DNA of 64,000 nucleotides, taken from contig NC_011894.1 of NCBI RefSeq assembly GCF_000022085.1, positions 956,501-1,020,500 of the forward strand, written 5' to 3'. Position 1 is the stretch's first letter. The number at the start of each line of letters is the position of its first letter. The stretch comes from Methylobacterium nodulans ORS 2060. Lineage in GTDB: Bacteria; Pseudomonadota; Alphaproteobacteria; Rhizobiales; Beijerinckiaceae. Positions 17,848 to 27,071 of this stretch are shown here, piece after piece. Position numbers and translations under genes: made by a program. The notes beneath the pieces were generated by a model. The model was not told the DNA's origin. It saw nothing but the letters and a program-made list of their open reading frames with translations, and did not search any database.

Positions 17848-19236
17848 ATGTCCCTGCCACATCGTCCACCCGCGTCGTCCACGCGCCTCGACCGCCTGCC
17901 GGTCGGGTCGTTCCACAAGCGCCTTCTGGTGCTCGTGGGGGCGGGGCTCTTCTTCGATGCCTTCGATATCTACCTCGCCAACTCGGTCTTGGGCGCACTG
18001 GTCCAGACCGGCTGGTCGAGCATCGGCCAGAACGCAACCTTTCTGTCCGCGACGGCCTTCGGCATGCTGCTGGGTTCCGTCCTTGCCGGCGTGCTCGGCG
18101 ACCGCTACGGCCGAAAGTTCACCTACCAGTTCAACCTCGCGCTGTTCGGCCTCGCGTCGCTGGCCTGCGCGGCCGCGCCGTCCATCACCTGGCTCATCGG
18201 CGCGCGCTTCCTGACCGGGGTCGGGCTCGGCGCCGAACTCGTCATCGGCTACGGTCTCCTGAGCGAGTTTGTTCCGCCGTCGCATCGCGGGCGCTGGGCC
18301 GCCCTCCTGTCCTGCATGGCGCAGTTCGGTCTCTTCGCCGCGACGCTGACGAGCTGGGTTGTCATCCCGACGCTCGGCTGGCGCGCCATGTTCGTCATCG
18401 CCGGCATCGGCGGCCTCGTCGTCTTCGTTATGCGCAAGAACATCCCCGAGTCGCCGCGCTGGCTGGAGGAGCAGGGCCGGACGGCCGAAGCGGAAGCAAT
18501 CGTCCGGGCGATCGAAGCGGAGGCGGGCGCGAGCCCGGCCGTCGCGCCCACTCCCGCCGGGCCGGCCTCGCCGGCCGTCGCTGGGCCGGTCCGCCCGTTC
18601 GAGCGCCGCTTTCGCCGGCCGCTCGCCCTCGGCGCCCTCACGCAGATCGTGCAGAGCGCGGCGATCTACGGCTTCGTCGCTTGGGTGCCGACCTTCCTGC
18701 TCCAGCAGGGTATCCCGATCAACCAGTCGCTGGGGCAGTCCGTGCTGATGTCGTTCGGCGGTCCGGTCGGCGCCCTTCTGGCCTTCCTGCTGAGCGACCG
18801 GATTGGCCGCAAGGCTGCCATCATCGGCGGCTCGGTCCTGGCAGCCATCGTCGGCCCGCTGTTCGCGCTCGCCGGCTCGCAGGCGCTCGCCACCGGGCTG
18901 GGTTTCGTGATGTTCTCGCTCGTCTACTTCCTCGTCTCGGTGATTCAGGCCGGCTACCTGCCGGAGCTGTTCCCGACGCAGGTGCGCATGCGCCTCACCA
19001 GCCTCGCGGTAACCGCCGGCCGCCTGACCTCGATCGCGACGCCCTTCCTCGTCGTCTTCCTCGTGCAGGCCGGCGGCATGCTCGCGGTCGTGACCGTCGT
19101 GGCCCTGCTCCTGCTGCTCCAGGCCGCCGCAATGGCCGTGATCGGCGTCGAGACCAACCGCCGGAGCCTCGAGGAGATCGCGTCAGACGCGGCCGCAGCC
19201 CCCGACACGGCCGCCATGGCGCGGCCCACATCGTAG
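17848..19236 (+). CDS. MFS transporter (metabolite:H+ symporter / sugar-porter-like)
   Basis: 462 residues with 12 predicted membrane segments. Loop 2-3 motif GVLGDRYGRKFTYQ and its repeat LLSDRIGRKAAIIGG, plus PESPRWLEEQGR after helix 6, are hallmarks of the sugar porter and aromatic-acid symporter branches. It is first in a tight same-strand cluster ending with pxpA, so 5-oxoproline or a related lactam is the plausible cargo. A central Pro/Ala-rich loop (residues 230-250) is longer than usual. Confidence 0.85.
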   Translation: MSLPHRPPASSTRLDRLPVGSFHKRLLVLVGAGLFFDAFDIYLANSVLGALVQTGWSSIGQNATFLSATAFGMLLGSVLAGVLGDRYGRKFTYQFNLALFGLASLACAAAPSITWLIGARFLTGVGLGAELVIGYGLLSEFVPPSHRGRWAALLSCMAQFGLFAATLTSWVVIPTLGWRAMFVIAGIGGLVVFVMRKNIPESPRWLEEQGRTAEAEAIVRAIEAEAGASPAVAPTPAGPASPAVAGPVRPFERRFRRPLALGALTQIVQSAAIYGFVAWVPTFLLQQGIPINQSLGQSVLMSFGGPVGALLAFLLSDRIGRKAAIIGGSVLAAIVGPLFALAGSQALATGLGFVMFSLVYFLVSVIQAGYLPELFPTQVRMRLTSLAVTAGRLTSIATPFLVVFLVQAGGMLAVVTVVALLLLLQAAAMAVIGVETNRRSLEEIASDAAAAPDTAAMARPTS

Positions 19237-19278
19237 CCGGGCCGGCGTACGGATCGCCGCAAAGGAGTGAGAGACGGG

Positions 19279-19704
19279 ATGGACCTCACCAGGATCAAGG
19301 CCCTCATCGACGTCATGGCCGCGTCGCCGATCGCCGAGCTCGAACTGTCGGAGCCTGGCACACGTCTGCGCCTGGTCAAGGGTCCTGACGCTCCCACGGC
19401 AGCGGGTTCCCCCGCCCCCCAGGAGAGTCCGTCCCCGGCGGCCCCGCCCGAGCCGGTGGCCCCGCTGGAGCATATCGTCACTTCTCCGATGCCCGGAACG
19501 GTCTATCTGTCGGTCTCCCCGGGCGCACCGCCCTTCGTGACCGTCGGCGAGACGGTCGAGGCCGGACGGACCCTGGCGCTCGTAGAGGCGATGAAGACCC
19601 TGACGCCGGTCACGGCGGATCGCGCCGGCGTGGTGGCCCGTGTGTTCGTCGACAACGCGACGAGCGTGCAGGCGGGCGATCCCCTGTTCGCGTTCGCCGC
19701 ATGA
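19279..19704 (+). CDS. accB: Biotin carboxyl carrier protein
   Basis: 141 residues. An N-terminal helical segment and Pro/Ala linker (residues 40-62) are followed by a biotinyl domain, with TSPMPGTVY at its first strand and the biotin attachment site VEAMKTL, lysine 106. ATG 19279 is preceded by GACGGG and AAAGGAG. It carries CO2 between the biotin carboxylase that overlaps it by 4 bp and a carboxyltransferase partner. None of the usual acetyl-CoA carboxyltransferase genes is nearby, which points to a dedicated role with PxpB/PxpC. Confidence 0.88.
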   Translation: MDLTRIKALIDVMAASPIAELELSEPGTRLRLVKGPDAPTAAGSPAPQESPSPAAPPEPVAPLEHIVTSPMPGTVYLSVSPGAPPFVTVGETVEAGRTLALVEAMKTLTPVTADRAGVVARVFVDNATSVQAGDPLFAFAA

Positions 19705-21089
19705 GCGCCGGCGCAGAGACCGGAGGTCGGGCCAGGATGTTCGAAACGCTCCTGATCGCCAACCGTGGCGAGATCGCCCTGCGCATCCAGCGGGCCTGCC
19801 GCCTGCTCGGAGTGAGAAGCGTCCAGGTCTACTCGGAAGGCGACCGGGGAGCGCCCTATCTCGACACGGCGGACGAGGCCGTCTGCATCGGGCCGGCTGC
19901 CTCGCGGGACAGCTATTTGAGCATCCCGCGGCTGCTGCTGGCCGCGGAGGCGACGGGGGCCGAGGCGATCCATCCCGGCTACGGCTTCCTGTCCGAGAGC
20001 GCCGCCTTCGCCGAGGCGGTCGCGGCGGCGGGCTTGATCTTCGTCGGCCCGCCCGCATCGGCCATCCGGCTGATGGGCGACAAAGTGGCGGCGAAGCGGG
20101 CGATGCGGGAGGCCGGCGTGCCCTGCGTGCCGGGCGGCGACGGCCCGCTGCCGGACGATGCCGCCTGCCGCGCGCTCGCCGAGGACATCGGCTATCCGGT
20201 GATCGTCAAGGCGGCGGGCGGCGGCGGGGGACGCGGCATGCGCGTCGTCCGGGCCGCGCAGGATCTCGCCGAAGCCGTTGCCACGACGCGCGAGGAAGCA
20301 GGACGGGCCTTCGGCAACCCCACCGTCTACATGGAGAAGTTCCTCCAGGCGCCGCGGCACGTGGAGATCCAGGTGCTTGCCGACGCGCATGGCGACGCCG
20401 TCTGGCTCGGCGAGCGCGACTGCTCGCTCCAGCGCCGGCATCAGAAGGTGGTCGAGGAGGCGCCGGCGCCGGGCGTGCCGCGGGACCTCATCGCCGCGGT
20501 CGGCGCGCGCTGCGCCGAGGCGTGCCGCCGTATCGGCTACCGCGGCGCGGGCACCTTCGAGTTCCTGTACGAGGCGGGCGAGCTCTTCTTCATCGAGATG
20601 AACACGCGGGTGCAGGTCGAGCATCCGGTCACGGAGCTCGTCACCGGCATCGACATCGTCGAGGCGCAGCTGCGCATCGCCGCTGGCGAGCCCCTGGCTT
20701 TCCGGCAAGAGAATATCGCCTGCCGCGGGCACGCCCTCGAGTGCCGCATCAACGCCGAGACCCCGTTCGACTTCCGCCCCTCTCCCGGCCGCATCCTGCG
20801 CTGGCGAGCGCCCGGCGGGCCCGGGATCCGCGTCGAGACCCATGTGGAGAGCGGCTACACCGTGCCGGCGCATTACGACTCGATGATCGCCAAGGTGCTG
20901 GCCCACGGGGCCGACCGGGCCGAGGCGCTGCACCGGATGCGCGGCGCGCTGCGCCAGGTGGTGGCGGAGGGGATCGCGACGAACCTGCCGCTGCACCGCG
21001 CCATCATGGACGACCCGGGCTTCACGGCGGGCGGGGTCGGGATCCACTACCTCGAAGACTGGCTCGACAGGCATTCCGATGACGGCTGA
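19701..21089 (+). CDS. accC: Biotin carboxylase subunit
   Basis: 462 residues, the usual length is about 450. N-domain [15 protein letters not shown]-grasp loop [32 protein letters not shown]; and the catalytic stretch [16 protein letters not shown]. The start ATGA overlaps the accB stop, and the end overlaps the pxpB start by 11 bp. It performs ATP-dependent carboxylation of carrier-bound biotin. It looks fully functional. Confidence 0.92.
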   Translation: MSAGAETGGRARMFETLLIANRGEIALRIQRACRLLGVRSVQVYSEGDRGAPYLDTADEAVCIGPAASRDSYLSIPRLLLAAEATGAEAIHPGYGFLSESAAFAEAVAAAGLIFVGPPASAIRLMGDKVAAKRAMREAGVPCVPGGDGPLPDDAACRALAEDIGYPVIVKAAGGGGGRGMRVVRAAQDLAEAVATTREEAGRAFGNPTVYMEKFLQAPRHVEIQVLADAHGDAVWLGERDCSLQRRHQKVVEEAPAPGVPRDLIAAVGARCAEACRRIGYRGAGTFEFLYEAGELFFIEMNTRVQVEHPVTELVTGIDIVEAQLRIAAGEPLAFRQENIACRGHALECRINAETPFDFRPSPGRILRWRAPGGPGIRVETHVESGYTVPAHYDSMIAKVLAHGADRAEALHRMRGALRQVVAEGIATNLPLHRAIMDDPGFTAGGVGIHYLEDWLDRHSDDG

Positions 21090-21744
21090 CGATCCGAGGC
21101 TGCGTGTCAGCGCGATGGGAGACGGCGCGCTCCTCTGTCAGGTGGACGGACCGCTGGACCAGGCGATCCAGGAGCGGTTCTGGGAACTTGCCGAGGCGGT
21201 GCGGGCCCGGCCCGGCGTCACCGAGACCGTCGTCGGCATGAACAACCTTCTGGTCCTCTACGACGCGCTCGGCACCGAACCCGGGGCGCTGGAGGAGGCG
21301 CTCGTCTCACTCTGGGCGGTCGCGCCGCCCGGTCGCGCCTGCGGCGCGCTCGTGGAGATCCCGGTTGTGTATGGCGGCCCGGGCGGCCTGGATCTTTCCG
21401 CCGTCGCCGCGGCCACGGGCCTCTCGCCCGAGGAATACGTCCGCCGCCATGCCGCAGCGACCTACGTCGTGTTCGCACTCGGCAGCATGCCGGGCTTCGC
21501 CTATCTGGCCGGCCTTGATCCGGCGCTCGCCGTGCCACGGCGCCCCACGCCGCGGACGGCCGTCGAGGCCGGTTCGGTCATCGTCGGCGGCGTCCAGGCC
21601 GGGGTGATGCCCTGCACCGCCCCATCGGGCTGGCACATCATCGGCCGCACCCCCCTCGCGCTGTTTGACCCGGCCGGACAGCCTCCCACCCTGCTTGCGC
21701 CCGGCGACCGGGTGCGCTTCGTCGCGCAGGAGCCGGCGCCATGA
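21079..21744 (+). CDS. pxpB: 5-oxoprolinase subunit B (KipI / allophanate hydrolase subunit 1 family)
   Basis: 221 residues. The [10 protein letters not shown] start, YGGPGGLDL and the [24 protein letters not shown] core with [35 protein letters not shown] are diagnostic of the KipI/PxpB family. With PxpC and PxpA it forms the ATP-dependent prokaryotic 5-oxoprolinase that opens pyroglutamate to glutamate. It overlaps accC (11 bp) and pxpC (4 bp). Confidence 0.9.
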   Translation: MTADDPRLRVSAMGDGALLCQVDGPLDQAIQERFWELAEAVRARPGVTETVVGMNNLLVLYDALGTEPGALEEALVSLWAVAPPGRACGALVEIPVVYGGPGGLDLSAVAAATGLSPEEYVRRHAAATYVVFALGSMPGFAYLAGLDPALAVPRRPTPRTAVEAGSVIVGGVQAGVMPCTAPSGWHIIGRTPLALFDPAGQPPTLLAPGDRVRFVAQEPAP

Positions 21745-22730
21745 TCGAGATCGTCGCGCCCGGCCCCCTGGCGAGCGTCCAGGATCTCGGCCGGAGGGGT
21801 CACCGGGCGATCGGCGTCGGGGTGTCCGGCGCGATGGACCGGCTCGCCCTGTTGGTGGGCAACCTCCTGCTCGGCAACGATGCGGGAAGCGCGGGAATCG
21901 AGTTCACGCTCGGTGCATTCCAGGTGCGGTTCGAGCAGGCCATGGCTTTCGCCCTGACGGGCGCCGATTGCGGGGCGACCCTCGACGGTATCCCCCTGCC
22001 GCCCTGGTGGTGCGGACGGGCCGAGGCCGGGCAGCTCCTCGCCGCCGGTCCGGCCCACACCGGCATGCGCGCCTATCTGGCGGTCGCCGGCGGGCTCGAT
22101 GTCGCGGCGGTGCTCGGCTCGCGCAGCACCGACCTCAAGGCCGGCTTCGGCGGCCACCAAGGCCGCCAGCTCACACCGGGCGACCGGATCCCCTGCCTGG
22201 CGCCGGAACCGGAGGCCGGCCGGGCCGCGCGGTTCCCGCCCGCCGGTTTCGGCGTCCTGCCGCCCGAGCTGGTCCTGAGTGACGGGCTGGATGCAGCGGA
22301 AACTGCCGTGCGGGTGATCCCGGCGGCGGAGTACGGCATCTTCATGCCCGAGGCGCAGGAGGCGTTCTGGAGCGCGGCGTGGCAGGTCCACCCGGACAGC
22401 AACCGCATCGGCTACCGACTCACCGGCCCGACCCTCGCCGCCCGAGAGGCGCGGGAGCTCCTGTCGCACGGGATCGTGCCGGGCGTGGTCCAGGTCCCGC
22501 CATCCGGGCAGCCGGTGATCCAGATGAGCGACGCGAATACGGCCGGCGGCTACCCGAAGATGGGCGTGGTGATTTCCGCGGATCTGCGGCGCCTCGCGCA
22601 GCTCCGGCTGGGCGGCACGCTCCGGTTCGTGCGTGCCACCCAGGAGGAAGCGGTGGCGGCGCTGCATCGGGAATCCGCCTATGTCGCGCGCATCGCGCGC
22701 CTCGCGAAGCTGGCGACCCAGGTCGTGTGA
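21741..22730 (+). CDS. pxpC: 5-oxoprolinase subunit C (biotin-dependent carboxyltransferase family)
   Basis: 329 residues. The family opening is [25 protein letters not shown] split by only minor substitutions, then GAMDRLALLVGNLLLGN, and the C-terminal SNRIGYRLTGP and PVIQMSDANTAGGYPKMGVV. This is the KipA/PxpC partner of PxpB; the fold is shared with the carboxyltransferase half of urea amidolyase. Its start overlaps the pxpB stop. Confidence 0.9.
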   Translation: MIEIVAPGPLASVQDLGRRGHRAIGVGVSGAMDRLALLVGNLLLGNDAGSAGIEFTLGAFQVRFEQAMAFALTGADCGATLDGIPLPPWWCGRAEAGQLLAAGPAHTGMRAYLAVAGGLDVAAVLGSRSTDLKAGFGGHQGRQLTPGDRIPCLAPEPEAGRAARFPPAGFGVLPPELVLSDGLDAAETAVRVIPAAEYGIFMPEAQEAFWSAAWQVHPDSNRIGYRLTGPTLAAREARELLSHGIVPGVVQVPPSGQPVIQMSDANTAGGYPKMGVVISADLRRLAQLRLGGTLRFVRATQEEAVAALHRESAYVARIARLAKLATQVV

Positions 22731-22771
22731 CAAGCCCTATGGGCATCCTGTGATGCGCAACGGAGTGGTGA

Positions 22772-23173
22772 ATGGACGCGAACGAGATCCGCGACCTGGC
22801 CGAGCACGCTGCCGGCGCGGGGATCAGAATGGTGGAATGGGAGGCGGATGGCCTGCGCCTCGTGTTGCGGCTGGCGGCGCGGCCGGCGGCACCATCGGCG
22901 GACCGACCGGCAGATCCGGCGGATCAGCCGATCGTCTCGCCGGCCTGCGGCACCTTCCATGCCCGCCATCCGGCCCGGGCCGAGCCGGAGATTGCGGTGG
23001 GCGAAGCCGTGAGCCGCGGACGCGTTGTTGCCTTCGTGGTGGCGGGCCCCCTGCTCATTCCCGTCGTCGCCCCGGCCGCGGGCCGCATCGGCCAGACGCT
23101 CATCCGCGACGGAACGCGGGTCGGCTTCGGCGATCCCCTCGTCGCCTTCGAAATCACGCAGCCCTCCGCATAA
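22772..23173 (+). CDS. Biotinyl-domain-like carrier protein without the biotin lysine
   Basis: 133 residues. It resembles a BCCP: helical N-terminus, short linker, then a carrier fold (IVSPACGTFHARH, VGEAVSRGRVVAFV, APAAGRIGQTLIRDGTRVGFGDPLVAFE). Where the family has EAMK the sequence reads VVAGPLLIPVV, so the biotinylated lysine is absent. Seven carrier-fold strands appear intact. It sits 41 bp after pxpC and 81 bp before pxpA. Either it is a structural subunit that needs no biotin or it is decaying; the undisturbed frame favours the first. Confidence 0.75.
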   Translation: MDANEIRDLAEHAAGAGIRMVEWEADGLRLVLRLAARPAAPSADRPADPADQPIVSPACGTFHARHPARAEPEIAVGEAVSRGRVVAFVVAGPLLIPVVAPAAGRIGQTLIRDGTRVGFGDPLVAFEITQPSA

Positions 23174-23254
23174 GCCGCGCGCCGGCCGACGCACCGGCAG
23201 CACCACTCGATACTCCGCCGCTCCTGCGGTGCATCAGCCAACGGGACCCACGCG

Positions 23255-24022
23255 ATGAAGCAGATCGACGTCAATTCGGACCTGGGCGAGGGCTTTGGCC
23301 CCTATAAGGCGGCGGATGACGAGGCGCTGCTCGACCTCGTCTCATCCGCCAATATCGCCTGCGGGTTCCATGCGGGCGATCCGGTCGTCATGGACCGGAC
23401 CGTGCGCCTGGCCCTGGCACGGGGGGTCGAAATCGGCGCGCATGTCGGTTACGCCGACCGGCAGGGCTTCGGGCGCCGCCACATCGCCGTCGACCACCGG
23501 GAACTGGAGTTGATGACGCTCTACCAGCTCGGGGCGCTTCAGGCGATCGCTGACGCGGCGGGACAGCGGCTCACCCATGCGAACTTCCACGGGGCGCTCG
23601 GCAATCTGTCCTTCGTCGATGCGGACGTGGCCGACGCGCTCCTGCGCGCGGTCCGCACCTTCGACCGAGACCTGATCTTCCTGGCACTCCCGAATACCGA
23701 GGCCGAGCGCGCCGCAGAGCGCCACGGGCTGCGCGTGATCCGCTCCTTCCTGGCGGATCGGGCCTACGACTCGAGAGGGCTCCTCGTTCCGCGCGCCGTG
23801 CCCGGGGCCGTCGTGCGCGACCCGGACCGTATCGCGGCCCGCATCACGCGGCTCCTGCAGGACGGCACCGTCGAGACGATCGACGGAGGGACGATCCGGC
23901 TCGATGCGAGCTCGATCCTGGTGCACAGCGACACGCCAGGCGCCGTCACGCTCGCACGGATCGTGGTCCAGGCGATCAGGGAGGCCGGCGCCGAGATCGT
24001 GCCGCTGTCGCAGGCTGCATAG
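23255..24022 (+). CDS. pxpA: 5-oxoprolinase subunit A (LamB/YcsF family)
   Basis: 255 residues. The family marks are all present: MKQIDVNSDLGEGFGPY, SSANIACGFHAGDP and EIGAHVGYADRQGFGRR, with a C-terminal ILVHSDTPGAV. LamB/YcsF proteins are the third component of 5-oxoprolinase and are related to polysaccharide deacetylase-type barrels. It closes the cluster; a GC-rich hairpin with T-run occurs 254 bp downstream. Confidence 0.93.
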   Translation: MKQIDVNSDLGEGFGPYKAADDEALLDLVSSANIACGFHAGDPVVMDRTVRLALARGVEIGAHVGYADRQGFGRRHIAVDHRELELMTLYQLGALQAIADAAGQRLTHANFHGALGNLSFVDADVADALLRAVRTFDRDLIFLALPNTEAERAAERHGLRVIRSFLADRAYDSRGLLVPRAVPGAVVRDPDRIAARITRLLQDGTVETIDGGTIRLDASSILVHSDTPGAVTLARIVVQAIREAGAEIVPLSQAA

Positions 24023-24275
24023 GCCGGATCTCTGCGCGCGGATACGGCCAGCGGGCGGGTCGAGCGGTGTCATCGAGGATCCCCGTCGGTCCCGGTCAGA
24101 TCGGCCACACCAGCAAGCCGCTCGTCGCGACCGGCTCTCCGGGGCGTCGGAAGGCGCAGGAGGATTGGGAGTGAGCACGACGCCAAGGAGGTAACCGAAC
24201 TGCGTCTAATCGCGAAGCTGTTTCGCGATCGGACCCCGAACGTGAACCTGTCGCCGCGCCGTCGACTATCCCGAA

Positions 24276-24306
24276 CCCGCCCGGCAAGCACTAGGGCGGG
24301 CTTTTC
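24276..24306 (+). terminator. Rho-independent terminator
   Basis: Perfect 7-bp stem CCCGCCC (24276-24282) and GGGCGGG (24294-24300) with an 11-nt loop, followed by CTTTTCT. It lies 254 bp past pxpA, so it may end that transcript or that of a lost small gene in between. Confidence 0.7.
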
Positions 24307-24342
24307 TATTGCGTGAAACGTGCCACGCAGTCCGATCTCGGC

Positions 24343-24473
24343 CGATTTTGTTGAAAAAGTCTCTGATGCCCTTCAATGCCTCTATATGTAGCGGCTATCG
24401 CGACGCGCAGACCCAATCCTTTGTAGTTTGAGATCCGCTAACGAGCGCCGAAACGAGTTTTTCAACAATATCG
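24343..24473. mobile_element. 131-bp MITE with IS1182-like terminal repeats
   Basis: Left end CGATTTTGTTGAAAAAGTC; the right end, read on the other strand, is CGATATTGTTGAAAAACTC, matching at 17 of 19 positions. The same GTTGAAAAACTC core forms both ends of the complete element at 46062-47613, so this is a non-autonomous derivative that its transposase could mobilise. There is no coding capacity inside. Confidence 0.75.
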
Positions 24474-24768
24474 GGTCATCTTCTCCCGTTCAGCACTGGA
24501 AAGCAGCCAGGAGACCTGATGCGGCTAAGGGTTAAGCCAGCCAGCTAAGAAGCTGTACGCAAATAAATTTGCTGAAAGATCAATAAGTTAGGCTCGAAGG
24601 GGCCGATGGACGTTGACCGGGAGGTTGAAGTCCAGGCTGTAGCGGTAAAGAAATGATTCGAGATGCCGAGAATACTTATCGGCGGATCGCAATGCTGCGG
24701 CAGTCATCAGCATGGGTGTGAAAGTAATTATTTCGCGTACAGATTCTTAGGGCGCCCGTGTCAACAAC
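24474..24768. other. Intergenic, no gene seen
   Basis: AT-richer than its surroundings, with stops in all frames and no recognisable RNA. Lies between the MITE and the next IS. Confidence 0.4.
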
Positions 24769-26240
24769 TAGGAGCCCGTCCGAGTAACGGGTTGATGCGT
24801 TGGGATTGAGGTTGAGATCTGGGCGGATGGATTCCGCGCCACAGGCTTAGCGCGCGGCCTGCGCCAGCTTCAGGAGGTTATGGGCGGTGCAGATCATCGC
24901 CCACTCGCCTCGGACCTGCTCAAGACCGCGCAGCAGGAACTGCCGAAAACCTCTGGCCTGCTTCATCTGCCCGAAGACCGGCTCGACCACCTGCTTTCTC
25001 AGGCGGTAGCGGCTCCGGCGCCCAGCCCGCTTCAGCCGCTGAGCCATCGCGCTCATCAGCGGCATCTTCGTCAGCTTGCGCCGTCCAGCCGCATGGGCCT
25101 CGCCGTGACGCGCTCGGCCGGGCGGCAGGTAGCCCCGGATCCGACGCGCCTGGAGCGCCGTCAGGTTCGCCTCGGTGGCAAAACCGGCATCGCCCGAGAC
25201 CTCGCGCGGCTTGCGTCCGAGATGAGCAGAGACGTCGTCGATCAGCGGCACCAGGGCACGATAGTCGGCTGCGTTGGTCACGAGCCGCTGCGCCACGATC
25301 ACCTGATGCGCCGCATCGACCGCGATCTGGCCATTGTAGCCCTGCACGAACCCGTCGCGGGTGGGCAGGATCCGGCTGTCCGGCTCGGTGAAGTTGCGCT
25401 GTGCCCGGTCGGGTGGGCCGCCGTCCTCGCCGCGCAGGGGCCGCCCCTGCCAACGCATGCCCGACGAGGCGCCCGGCCCGCTCTCGTCCTCAGGGGCGGG
25501 CGGATCGGCGGCCTCGGCTTCCAGGGCGGCCTTGGCGGCGCGGATCGCAGCAAGCCGCCGCTGCTTGTCGGCCATCCAGTCCGGCGTCTCGTCGCCGCGC
25601 CGATCCATTCCGTGCGCGCGGTCCTCAGCGGCATCCATCTCGGCAGCTTGGGCAAGCCACGCCTCGACCTCGGCCGCCAAGGCCGCTTCGGTCGTCTTCA
25701 TCCGGCCGTAGCTCATCGCTTTGTGGCGCGAGGCATTGGCCTTCAGCTTGGTCCCGTCCACCGCCACATGAGCAAAGCCCACCAGCCCGGCCGCCTGGCA
25801 CAGCCGCAGCACCTGCACGAACAGGTCCGACAGCGCCGCGAGATGACGCTTGCGGAACTCGGCGATGGTGCGGAAGTCGGGCCGGTTCAGGCCGGTCACC
25901 GCCATAACGTCGACCCGCTCCTCGCAGGCGCGGGCGAGTTGGCGCGAGGAGTACAGGCCGCGGCTGTAGCCGTAGAGCAGGAGCGCCACCATCATGCCGG
26001 GATGGTAGGGTGGATAGCCGCGCTCCTCGGTATAGGTGTCGAGGATGGCTGACAGATCGAGCGCCTCGCGCACCGTGTCGCGCACGAAATGCGCCATATG
26101 CCCGGGCGGCACGAACTCATGCAACGAGGGCGGCAGCAGCCAGCCTTGATCGACATCCCAGGAGCGAAACACCTTGGCCATGGGCCGAGTGAATCACCTC
26201 CGCGCCCCGCCGTCGAGACGCTTACTCGGACAGGCTCCTA
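24769..26240 (-). mobile_element. IS1182-like insertion sequence inserted at a CTAG site
   Basis: The ends are GGAGCCCGTCCGAGTAA (left) and, read from the right, GGAGCCTGTCCGAGTAA: one mismatch in 17. Both are bordered by TA, and the outer bases give C-TA-[element]-TA-G, i.e. insertion into CTAG with TA duplication. One transposase is inside. The element looks complete. Confidence 0.82.
24847..26181 (-). CDS. IS1182-family DDE transposase
   Basis: 444 residues. N-terminal PPSLHEFVPPGHMAHFVRD and YPPYHPGMMVALLLYGYSRGLYSSR region; first catalytic Asp in HVAVDGTKLKANASRHK; second in EVSGDAGFATEAN; Glu in VVEPVFGQMKQARGFRQFLLRG. An acidic and Arg-rich insertion lies between the first and second catalytic residues. 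Nothing suggests inactivation. Transcribed leftward within the element. Confidence 0.9.
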   Translation of the reverse strand: MAKVFRSWDVDQGWLLPPSLHEFVPPGHMAHFVRDTVREALDLSAILDTYTEERGYPPYHPGMMVALLLYGYSRGLYSSRQLARACEERVDVMAVTGLNRPDFRTIAEFRKRHLAALSDLFVQVLRLCQAAGLVGFAHVAVDGTKLKANASRHKAMSYGRMKTTEAALAAEVEAWLAQAAEMDAAEDRAHGMDRRGDETPDWMADKQRRLAAIRAAKAALEAEAADPPAPEDESGPGASSGMRWQGRPLRGEDGGPPDRAQRNFTEPDSRILPTRDGFVQGYNGQIAVDAAHQVIVAQRLVTNAADYRALVPLIDDVSAHLGRKPREVSGDAGFATEANLTALQARRIRGYLPPGRARHGEAHAAGRRKLTKMPLMSAMAQRLKRAGRRSRYRLRKQVVEPVFGQMKQARGFRQFLLRGLEQVRGEWAMICTAHNLLKLAQAAR

Positions 26241-26274
26241 GCCGTGACAACGCCGGGTAGCGCGGAGGCGAGCC

Positions 26275-26528
26275 ATGGCGACGGCGACCACCTACCTGAT
26301 CCAGACGTTCGAGATTAAGCAAAGCGTCTCGTGCCGGGCGCGCGCGATGTGGCGCCAACCGGGAGCGGCGCGCTCAAGCGGGCCGAGGCGATTGCGACCC
26401 GCAAGCCGGGCGCCGCGGCTCTCCAGATCCGGGCCAACAACGAGACCGGCGAGTTGGAGAGCGTCGTGATCCTCGGCCGCTTCGGCGAGGTGCCGGAGGA
26501 CTTCGCCGAGATGGTCGCGGGCGGGTAG
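26275..26528 (+). pseudogene. Small conserved protein gene with one-base deletion
   Basis: The first frame gives MATATTYLIQTFEIK. The next frame, one base off, continues KRLVPGARDVAPTGSGALKR and then EAIATRKPGAAALQI and ESVVILGRFGEVPEDFAEMV to a stop at 26528. The switch is near 26320, where one base appears missing between AAGC and AAAGCGT. Joined, the product is about 85 residues and looks like an intact small protein otherwise. Function unknown. It starts 34 bp from the IS end and just upstream of another small gene (2 bp gap). Confidence 0.65.
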
Positions 26529-26530
26529 CC

Positions 26531-26881
26531 ATGCGCCGCGGCCGCGACCGAGACGACGAGAGCGGTTCGCCCTCCACCACCGCCGAGTTGCGCGCCGAGG
26601 GCATCACCACAGTCGAGGTCTGCTGCCGACGCTTAGGCTGCGGGCACCGCGCCGTCATCGCGACAGATCGATTCCCGGATGATCTGCCCTCGGATCACTT
26701 TGCCTTCCGCCTGCGCTGCTCCCGCTGCGGTGCGCGCCGACCGGAGGTCCGCCGGGACATGCTCGCCCACTCTGCTCAGATCCACGCCGAGACCGGATGG
26801 GGCATGAGGGCGTCCGGCCCGCTGCCGGCGCATTACGAGGTAGTCGGCCGGGACGTGCCGTGGCCGGATGAGGAAGGCTGA
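26531..26881 (+). CDS. Small zinc-ribbon-like protein
   Basis: 116 residues. The core VEVCCRRLGCGHRAVIATDRF, then LRCSRCGARRPEVR, has two Cys pairs and a His arranged like a zinc ribbon; the tail is acidic. I recall similar unnamed proteins in Methylobacterium-type genomes next to the small gene that precedes it. A DNA- or RNA-binding role is a guess from the metal-site pattern. Confidence 0.7.
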   Translation: MRRGRDRDDESGSPSTTAELRAEGITTVEVCCRRLGCGHRAVIATDRFPDDLPSDHFAFRLRCSRCGARRPEVRRDMLAHSAQIHAETGWGMRASGPLPAHYEVVGRDVPWPDEEG

Positions 26882-26890
26882 AGAGAAAAG

Positions 26891-26916
26891 CCCCGCCGTG
26901 GCAGGGCCAGGCGGGG
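26891..26916 (-). terminator. Intrinsic terminator, stronger on the minus strand
   Basis: CCCCGCC (26891-26897) pairs with GGCGGGG (26910-26916). On the minus strand the stem is followed by CTTTTCTCTTC, so it fits the end of the permease transcript from 28478. It may also act on the small gene ending at 26881. Confidence 0.6.
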
Positions 26917-27071
26917 TTGGTCGGTTGTAGTTTCTGCCCGACGAGGAGGGCTCGGAGGCCTGCGAACTCTCGCGGGATCTTCCTCCCTCTCACGCGTGGG
27001 CCGCCGCGGTGCTTTTTGGCGTATGCGGCCCGGCGCGCGATCGGGCGTCGTTCGCCGGGCCGTGTTTGTCG

